DNA of 5,992 nucleotides from Bacteroidales bacterium (GTDB lineage: Bacteria; Bacteroidota; Bacteroidia; Bacteroidales; UBA7960), in NCBI GenBank assembly GCA_007120675.1, contig SKNE01000126.1, positions 1-5,992 of the forward strand, written 5' to 3'. The position numbers were made by a program, and so were the translations under genes. This document shows positions 1-4,835 of the stretch, one piece after another (the first letter of the stretch is position 1; each line of letters begins with the position of its first letter). A model generated the notes under the pieces. It did not search any database, was not told where the DNA came from, and saw only the letters and a program-made list of their open reading frames with translations.

Positions 1-66
1 GAATTTGAAGTGGGCAATACCATGGCTGGAAGTTCTGAGCCCCCTAAGCCGGCCAAAAAGAGCTAA
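1..66 (+). CDS. ftsH: C-terminal end of a probable FtsH membrane protease (partial)
   Basis: An open frame enters from the left edge and ends in TAA at 64-66, giving 21 residues that finish with a Pro/Lys-rich tail (EPPKPAKKS). The fragment has no catalytic motif, so identity rests on context and tail character. In Bacteroidota the LUD-domain gene and cdsA commonly follow ftsH, whose ATP-dependent zinc protease ends in a poorly conserved, hydrophilic tail. The next gene starts 6 nt downstream, which fits one transcript. FtsH degrades membrane proteins and some soluble regulators at the inner membrane. Another upstream gene is possible; the preceding few hundred bases would settle it. Confidence 0.55.
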   Translation, partial: EFEVGNTMAGSSEPPKPAKKS

Positions 67-72
67 GTAACC

Positions 73-756
73 ATGAAAGAGAGCACGTCCAAGGAAAAAG
101 TGCTTAAAAAGGTTCGTGATGCGCTGGTCAATGCCATGCCGCCCCCCTACGATGGAGTTGACCTTGAAAGTCCGGTCTTGCACCCTCCCCATACCCCCTA
201 CCCGGAAGAGGCCTTTGCGGCCTCTTTCAGTGAGGCTGGTGGAAAATTTGTGTTTTGTCAGAGTGTGCATGAAATGGCCACGGGGATCCAGGCCTTGCTG
301 GAGCAGAGGAACCTGAAAATGATCTTTTGCCGCGAAACATTCATTGCGGACCTGCTGAACGAATTGGGGGCACCCCACACCGGAGAAACCGGAAAGGCCC
401 ATGAATGCGATGCGGCGGTTACCGCCTGCGAAGCCCTTGTGGCCCGGCACGGGAGCATCCTTTTCAGCAGCAGGCAGGCCTGTGGCCGGCGCGGATTTAT
501 CGTGGCCCCGCTGCACATCGTTGTGGCCACCAGCCAGCAGCTTGTCTACGACCTGACAGACGCATTCAAATTAATGCATGAACGTTATCCGGAAAAGCTC
601 CCGTCTATGATCTCACTGGTCAGCGGGCCCAGCCGAACGGCCGACATAGAAAAGACCCTTGTGCTTGGGGCACACGGTCCGGGTGAGTTGTTTCTTTTCA
701 TGCTGGATGTGGAGTCTGTGGAGGAAGATGTCCGGGAAAAGGATGAAGCATTGTGA
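73..756 (+). CDS. LUD-domain protein (LutC/YkgG-like)
   Basis: The product has 227 residues and almost all of it is one LUD domain (PF02589), the fold of LutC and of the C-terminal part of LutB in lactate utilisation. Visible family landmarks are a central HGSILFSS stretch (residues 126-133), a hydrophobic strand with APLHIVVATS (145-154), and the diagnostic C-terminal block SGPSRTADIE (184-193) followed by GAHGP (199-203). There is no signal peptide, no membrane segment and no iron-sulfur Cys motif, so it is probably cytosolic. The ATG lies 6 nt after the preceding stop, without a clear Shine-Dalgarno. No lutA or lutB homologue is nearby; its partners are a probable ftsH and lipid-synthesis genes. 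A role in lactate oxidation is therefore doubtful, and I assign the family but not the function. The last bases overlap the next gene. Confidence 0.88.
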   Translation: MKESTSKEKVLKKVRDALVNAMPPPYDGVDLESPVLHPPHTPYPEEAFAASFSEAGGKFVFCQSVHEMATGIQALLEQRNLKMIFCRETFIADLLNELGAPHTGETGKAHECDAAVTACEALVARHGSILFSSRQACGRRGFIVAPLHIVVATSQQLVYDLTDAFKLMHERYPEKLPSMISLVSGPSRTADIEKTLVLGAHGPGELFLFMLDVESVEEDVREKDEAL

Positions 757-956
757 TGAGAGATTGGCGCAAAGTATACAGCAGCAGCTTTGAACACAAG
801 GCTGAGATTGTGCAGGCGGTGCTTAAAGACAATGGCATCACCAGCGTCATCATGAACAAAAAGGATTCGGCCTACCTGGTGGGCGAGATAGAGCTTTACG
901 TACATGCGGACGATGTGTTGAGGGCAAACCAGGTGATCAATAAAGAGGCGTTGTGA
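756..956 (+). CDS. DUF2007 small protein
   Basis: This is a 66-residue protein from the ATG at 756, or 67 from the GTG at 753. The ATG shares its A with the upstream TGA (TGATG) and is preferred; the GTG would give a 4-nt overlap. Either arrangement suggests translational coupling. The sequence fits DUF2007 (PF09413, 'putative signal transducing protein'): an aromatic start (RDWRKVYSSS), a helix beginning HKAEIVQAVL that leads to DNGI, then NKKDSAYLVGEIELYV and a final helix with ANQVI. The domain is a small ferredoxin-like alpha/beta fold and no biochemical function is established that I know of. It is soluble with no signal peptide. Its stop overlaps the cdsA start by 4 nt (GTGA), so it is embedded in the operon. 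Confidence 0.82.
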   Translation: MRDWRKVYSSSFEHKAEIVQAVLKDNGITSVIMNKKDSAYLVGEIELYVHADDVLRANQVINKEAL

Positions 957-1771
957 GCAATTTGGTACGTAGGACCCTGACGGGAATATTTTTGGTCATC
1001 CTGGTGATAGCTGCCGTTATCACCGGGCAGCCGTATTTTGCCCTGCTCTTTTTGTTTTTTACCATTATCGGCTTGTATGAGTTTTACTCGCTGGTGGAGA
1101 AAGCCGGCATTTCGCCCAATAAAGTGGCCGGCCTATTTGCCGGTATAGTGCTTTTTGTCACCAACGCACTGGTGGCGATGAACAGGATGGACCTGGAGTG
1201 GCTGCTGATCAACTTTGTCTCCATATTCATCATTTTTTTGCTGGAGCTCTATCGCGACGATCCCAACCCATTCACAAACATAGCCTTCACCTTCTTCGGA
1301 CTCCTTTACGTGGCCGTTCCGTTTTCCCTGCTGAACTATTTTCCCAACCCCGCATTCATTCCCGGGGTCTATCACACCAGTTTGCTGCTTGGCTTTTTTA
1401 TCCTGGTGTGGGTCAATGAAACAGGCGCCTTCCTCGTTGGCTCTGCCATCGGACGGCATACCCTGTTCAGGCGTGTGTCGCCTAAGAAGACCTGGGAGGG
1501 AGCCATTGGCGGCGCCCTGCTGGCGTTCATCAGCGCACTAATCATTGCCAGGTTTTACGTACATTTTTCACTGCGCGACTGGTTGGTCATCACCTCCATG
1601 GTGGTGGTGTTCGGATCGTACGGCGACCTGTTTGAGTCCATGTTCAAAAGGAGCGTCAACGCCAAGGACAGCGGCACCATCCTTCCGGGTCACGGTGGGG
1701 TGCTGGATCGTTTTGACGGGGTCTTCATGGCGGCACCGTTCGTCTTTGTGTACCTGCTTATGGCTTACTAA
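953..1771 (+). CDS. cdsA: Phosphatidate cytidylyltransferase (CDP-diacylglycerol synthase)
   Basis: CdsA converts phosphatidate and CTP to CDP-diacylglycerol and pyrophosphate in the inner membrane, the branch point for all glycerophospholipids. The 272-residue product is polytopic, with about eight hydrophobic segments (for example near 8-27, 57-75, 81-99, 105-127, 139-155, 183-200, 209-222 and 257-271). The CDS signature is complete at 229-255: S229, K232-R233, K238-D239, G246-H247-G248-G249 and D252-R253-F254-D255. A second block, SPKKTWEG (176-183), is also typical. At 156 a Glu stands where I expect Asp in the W-x-N-D-T-G-A motif. The GTG start is chosen because SNLVRRTLTG matches the usual N-terminus and because it overlaps the preceding TGA as GTGA. 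An AAAGAGG just upstream could serve as a weak ribosome site. Confidence 0.96.
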   Translation: MSNLVRRTLTGIFLVILVIAAVITGQPYFALLFLFFTIIGLYEFYSLVEKAGISPNKVAGLFAGIVLFVTNALVAMNRMDLEWLLINFVSIFIIFLLELYRDDPNPFTNIAFTFFGLLYVAVPFSLLNYFPNPAFIPGVYHTSLLLGFFILVWVNETGAFLVGSAIGRHTLFRRVSPKKTWEGAIGGALLAFISALIIARFYVHFSLRDWLVITSMVVVFGSYGDLFESMFKRSVNAKDSGTILPGHGGVLDRFDGVFMAAPFVFVYLLMAY

Positions 1772-1838
1772 CCAAGCCCCGGGGCAACCATGATCGTCGT
1801 ACAGCTAAACGGAGTTGAATCCAATAATTATTAAACCC

Positions 1839-2519
1839 ATGCAGATTCACAAGGAAGGAAGGAAGATCGTCATTTTTACCGCCATTTTCATGATGGCGTG
1901 TGCCGGTGCAGCCATCGTGCTTTTTCCACCTTCCAGCTGGCAGCTGTATCTTATACTTGCCCTTCTTCTGTCCTTTTTTTCTGGTATTGTATATTTCTTC
2001 CGCTCGCCCGCAAGGCGCATCAAAAAAGACCGGGAGGTGGTGTACAGTCCGGCCGACGGAAGGGTGGTTGTGGTGGAACAGACGACGGAAAAAGAGGTTT
2101 TTGATCAGCCCATGAAACAGGTCTCCGTTTTCATGTCGCCGCTCAACGTTCACCTGAACCGTTTCCCCACCGACGGAAAGGTCTCCCGCTACGTATACCA
2201 CCCAGGCAAATACCTGGTGGCCTGGCACCCCAAGTCCAGCCAGCTGAACGAACGGAACACCATTGTCATCGAAACACCACAGGGGATCAGGTACATGCTC
2301 CGGCAGATCGCCGGGGTGCTGGCCAGGCGCATCATCTGCTATTGCAGGGAGGGGATGGAGGTAAGGCAAGGCGAAGAGTTGGGCTTCATTAAGTTTGGTT
2401 CAAGGGTGGACCTGTTTTTACCCGCCGATGCTCAAATCCTTGTAAAGCCCGGTGATCGTGTAAAAGGTGGCTTATCGGTGCTGGCCCGTTTCAACGAAGC
2501 CCATCAGTCCGCCAGCTGA
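1839..2519 (+). CDS. psd: Phosphatidylserine decarboxylase proenzyme, short archaeal-like type
   Basis: Psd decarboxylates phosphatidylserine to phosphatidylethanolamine and uses a pyruvoyl group made by self-cleavage. From the ATG at 1839 the protein has 226 residues, the normal size for the short Bacteroidota form. It starts MQIHKEG, followed by two N-terminal membrane segments (about 9-30 and 36-54). The catalytic part shows PADGRVVVVE (71-80), FMSPLNVHLNR (98-108, with H105), LNERNTIVIETPQG (136-149), RQIAGVLARRI (155-165) and the cleavage site FGSRVD (186-191). S188 is the predicted pyruvoyl precursor, with cleavage between G187 and S188 yielding beta and alpha chains. A TTG at 1815 would add eight residues, but the GGAG before it abuts it without spacing and IHKEG near the N-terminus is usual for the family. 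The gene is probably expressed with cdsA across a 67-nt gap lacking a Bacteroidota-type promoter. Confidence 0.94.
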   Translation: MQIHKEGRKIVIFTAIFMMACAGAAIVLFPPSSWQLYLILALLLSFFSGIVYFFRSPARRIKKDREVVYSPADGRVVVVEQTTEKEVFDQPMKQVSVFMSPLNVHLNRFPTDGKVSRYVYHPGKYLVAWHPKSSQLNERNTIVIETPQGIRYMLRQIAGVLARRIICYCREGMEVRQGEELGFIKFGSRVDLFLPADAQILVKPGDRVKGGLSVLARFNEAHQSAS

Positions 2520-2520
2520 C

Positions 2521-2556
2521 AAGGGCCCTGCGGAACATCAAGGCCCTTTCTTATCC
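2521..2556 (+). terminator. Candidate terminator hairpin after psd, spanning the recQ stop
   Basis: The arms AAGGGCC (2521-2527) and GGCCCTT (2542-2548) form a perfect 7-bp stem with a 14-nt loop, starting one base after the psd TGA. On the + strand the stem is followed by TCTTATCC, a weak T-rich tail, so it could terminate psd. On the - strand the tail is GTCAG, not T-rich, so it is a poor intrinsic terminator for recQ. The recQ stop codon lies in the loop (2538-2540). Confidence 0.5.
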
Positions 2557-4496
2557 GGTGACTCCCTGCCGTGTTTAAGGGTCCCCCTGCCAGTCCATTT
2601 CAGATTCCCTTCCTCTTCCCCCTCTTCCAGGTGGCCGCCATCTTTCAGGTAGCGTATCACATTGACCATCTTTTCCTGTGAGAAATTGTTGTCTGGATCG
2701 TTGACCAGGTCTTCAAGGCTGTATGTTCCGCTACTTATCCTGGTTTGGATGAAATTCAGGATCTCATTGAATTCGAATGAGGAGACGCCCGACTTATTCA
2801 TCTCGAGGCATACATCGCACTGTCCGCATCTTAGTCCCCCCAGCTCGCCAAAATAAGCCAGCAGGTAGAGGCTTCTGCACTTGTTGTCTGACTGCACATA
2901 GTCCATCATGGCCCGCATCCGCTGTCGCGAGAACAACTTTCTCTCCTGGTACACTTCTCTGGATATCACCAGTTCCGATGCGGCCAGCCTCTCCACAAGG
3001 AAGCTGATGATGGGTTCTTTGTTTTGTGCCTTGTAATGAAGGATCTGCTGATTGTCCAGCTCTTCCAGCATCTGTACCACCTGCTTTTCCGGCGTGCCCG
3101 TGCGGCGTGCGATGTCTGTTTCACGAATCTTGGTGAACTCGGTGAACAGTCCGCTGTACGACCTGAGCAACAGCTTAATGAAGCCGTCATAGCCGGGGTT
3201 GGCCACCTGGAAGCGATACAGGTCCTCATTGCTCACGGAGAACATGATGCGCGAGGGGTTGGAGAAGGCTTCGGAAAGGGCCAGGTAGCCCTCTCTTTCA
3301 AGAAAACCCAGGGCACTGAATACCAGGAAGGGGTCCAGGTCATATTGCCTTGAAAACTGCATCATGTCGAAGGGCATTTGTTGATCCTTTCCGCTGCCCA
3401 TGGCCAGCTGGTAGTAGTTGCCCAGGCTGTTGTACACCTTCTTTATTTCTTTTATGGGGGGAAAGGAGCGTTCGTGGAATTGCTGCAGCTTATCCAGGTC
3501 GGCCTGGTTATGGAGTACAACGGCATAGGCTTTTTTCCCGTCGCGTCCGGCGCGGCCCGCTTCCTGGAAATAGGCTTCGGGACTATCGGGCAGGTCCATG
3601 TGAACCACAAAACGTACATTGGGCTTGTCAATGCCCATGCCGAAGGCGTTGGTTGAGACAATCAGCCTGGTTCTCTCCTTCATCCAGGCGTCCTGTCTTG
3701 CATCCCTGGCCTTGCTGTCCAGTCCCGCGTGATAGTAATCGGCGCTCACGCCCCTTTGTTTGAGCCAATCGGCGATCTCCCTTGTTCTCTTCCGGTTCCT
3801 CACGTAAACAATGCCCGTTCCCGGCACCCTGCCGCACAGCCTCAGCAGCCTGCCCAGCTTGTCTTCTTCCTGGAATACCATGTAGGCCAGGTTTTTCCGC
3901 TCAAAGCTTTGCTGAAATACCCGGCCTTCCCTGAACTGCAGTTTTTCCTGTATGTCGCTGACAACTTGTTTGGTGGCAGTGGCTGTCAGGGCAAGGACAG
4001 GCGTATTGGGTACCAGGGCCCTTATCTCTGCTATTTCCAGGTAGGGAGGTCTGAAGTCATAACCCCACTGGGAAATGCAGTGCGCCTCATCCACAGCCAG
4101 CAGGCTGACTTTCATCCTGTGGATCCGGCTTCGGATTAGTTCCGTCTTGAGCCTTTCCGGACTCATATAGAGGAATTTGATGTCGCCATAAACGCAATTA
4201 TCCACCGCATTGTCAATTTCAGCCTTGCTCATGCCGTGATAAATGCCAATGGCTTTGATCCCCCTGGACCGGAGCCCCTCCACCTGGTCTTTCATCAGGG
4301 CGATCAGCGGACTGATGACGATGCATAGTCCGTCAGCGCACATGCCGGGCACCTGGTAACAGATGGACTTTCCGCCACCGGTGGGAAGAAGGGCCAGGGT
4401 GTCCTTTCCATCCAATGCAGACTGAATGATCTCTTCCTGCAATGGCCTGAAGGAGGAATAGCCCCAGTATTTAAGCAAGACAGCGTGCAGGTTCAC
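2538..4496 (-). CDS. recQ: RecQ-family ATP-dependent DNA helicase
   Basis: RecQ is a 3'-5' superfamily 2 DNA helicase of recombination and fork repair. Counting from the GTG at 4496 (652 residues), the core shows motif 0 (FRPLQEE, 16-22), Walker A PTGGGKS (38-44), SPLIALMKDQV (62-72), DEAH plus CISQWG (136-145), LALTATAT (168-175), FGMGID (285-290) and QEAGRAGRDG (311-320). A zinc site follows with C540, C557, C560 and C563, the same 17-3-3 spacing as E. coli RecQ, in NKCRSLYLLAYFGE and CGQCDVC. Unusually, about 175 extra residues, probably winged-helix-like, separate motif VI from this site. The end (about 570-652) is a short helical domain and charged tail; no clear HRDC is seen. Start choice: NLHAVLLKYWGY is the usual N-terminus, and the promoter at 4525-4555 would place a TTG start at 4535 upstream of the RNA start. 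A GTG at 4520 remains possible. The gene follows the feo genes in the same direction. Confidence 0.93.
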   Translation of the reverse strand: MNLHAVLLKYWGYSSFRPLQEEIIQSALDGKDTLALLPTGGGKSICYQVPGMCADGLCIVISPLIALMKDQVEGLRSRGIKAIGIYHGMSKAEIDNAVDNCVYGDIKFLYMSPERLKTELIRSRIHRMKVSLLAVDEAHCISQWGYDFRPPYLEIAEIRALVPNTPVLALTATATKQVVSDIQEKLQFREGRVFQQSFERKNLAYMVFQEEDKLGRLLRLCGRVPGTGIVYVRNRKRTREIADWLKQRGVSADYYHAGLDSKARDARQDAWMKERTRLIVSTNAFGMGIDKPNVRFVVHMDLPDSPEAYFQEAGRAGRDGKKAYAVVLHNQADLDKLQQFHERSFPPIKEIKKVYNSLGNYYQLAMGSGKDQQMPFDMMQFSRQYDLDPFLVFSALGFLEREGYLALSEAFSNPSRIMFSVSNEDLYRFQVANPGYDGFIKLLLRSYSGLFTEFTKIRETDIARRTGTPEKQVVQMLEELDNQQILHYKAQNKEPIISFLVERLAASELVISREVYQERKLFSRQRMRAMMDYVQSDNKCRSLYLLAYFGELGGLRCGQCDVCLEMNKSGVSSFEFNEILNFIQTRISSGTYSLEDLVNDPDNNFSQEKMVNVIRYLKDGGHLEEGEEEGNLKWTGRGTLKHGRESPDKKGP

Positions 4497-4524
4497 GGCA
4501 TTTGGGATCTTTTGGCTCACAAAC

Positions 4525-4555
4525 CAAAGATACAAAAATATTTACCCAATGCCAA
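4525..4555 (-). promoter_or_regulatory. Candidate Bacteroidota-type promoter of recQ
   Basis: Read on the - strand, TTG at 4555-4553 is followed after 20 nt by TATCTTTG at 4532-4525. This is an exact match to the Bacteroidota -7 element TAnnTTTG, at the usual distance from a -33 TTG. Transcription would be expected to start around 4518-4521, leaving a leader of about 22-25 nt before the GTG at 4496. The surrounding AT-rich DNA contrasts with the GC-richer coding regions. The match is by pattern only. Confidence 0.6.
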
Positions 4556-4566
4556 GGGGGGTGGCA
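4550..4566. repeat. Short inverted repeat between the feo genes and recQ
   Basis: TGCCA (4550-4554) and TGGCA (4562-4566) form a 5-bp inverted repeat around a 7-nt loop of AGGGGGG. The left arm overlaps the candidate -33 element of recQ. There is no T-run directly after it on either strand, so it is not a standard terminator; it might be a weak operator or chance. Confidence 0.2.
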
Positions 4567-4606
4567 ATTGATTTGTTTAAATACGTTGTTCGGATAAAAA
4601 ATACCG

Positions 4607-4816
4607 CTATTGGTTCTCTTTCCGATCGTCTTTTCCATGCATTTTCAACGGCTGCTGCTGTTCCAGGCAGTGGGCGCAATCACCATGAGGGTCGTCGCAG
4701 CCTGCCGCCAGGGTTTTTCTCCCCGGACCTTTGCGAAAGTATTTGATTATCCGCCAGATGGCGTAGATAACAGCCAAGGTAAGTATGAGTAAGGTAATGA
4801 TCCACTGGCTTGTCAT
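4607..4816 (-). CDS. FeoB-associated Cys-rich small membrane protein
   Basis: This 69-residue protein starts with a single membrane helix (about 5-24, IITLLILTLAVIYAIWRI), continues with a basic stretch (KYFRKGPGRK, 25-34) and then a Cys cluster with C40, C47 and C50 (GCDDPHGDCAHC), ending in a polar tail. One N-terminal helix followed by a small Cys cluster, encoded just downstream of feoB, is the hallmark of the FeoB-associated Cys-rich membrane protein family (PF12669). The Cys residues may handle ferrous iron passing FeoB or sense it, but this is inference. By the positive-inside rule the Cys-rich end is probably cytoplasmic. The ATG lies 19 nt after the feoB stop with no Shine-Dalgarno, so the two are almost certainly co-transcribed. 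Confidence 0.82.
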   Translation of the reverse strand: MTSQWIITLLILTLAVIYAIWRIIKYFRKGPGRKTLAAGCDDPHGDCAHCLEQQQPLKMHGKDDRKENQ

Positions 4817-4835
4817 GGTCTGTTGTGTTTACTGT

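Noticed and set aside
1776..1785. GCCCCGGGGC perfect palindrome between cdsA and psd
   Set aside because: It has no loop and no T-tract, so it is not a normal terminator; a 10-bp palindrome is not enough to call an operator.
1815..1838. TTG start extending psd by eight residues
   Set aside because: GGAG directly abuts the TTG, leaving no spacing, and the ATG at 1839 gives the usual N-terminus with IHKEG.
1758..2369. A - strand open frame of 203 codons opposite psd
   Set aside because: It is antisense to a clear Psd with an intact active site; the predicted protein is rich in His and Pro and has no family features.
3024..4139. Several + strand open frames of 90-137 codons opposite recQ (about 3024-3353, 3350-3763 and 3729-4139)
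   Set aside because: They lie wholly antisense to a well-supported helicase, show no recognisable domain, and have compositions expected from the complement of a GC-rich coding frame.
4590..4618. Possible terminator after the Cys-rich gene: ACC/GGT pairing followed by a T-run on the - strand
   Set aside because: The stem is only 3 bp, too weak for an intrinsic terminator, although the six-T run is real.
4549..4792. Two + strand frames of 60-65 codons opposite the small Cys-rich gene
   Set aside because: They have no domain and no promoter, and overlap a - strand gene whose identity is supported by family layout and feoB linkage.
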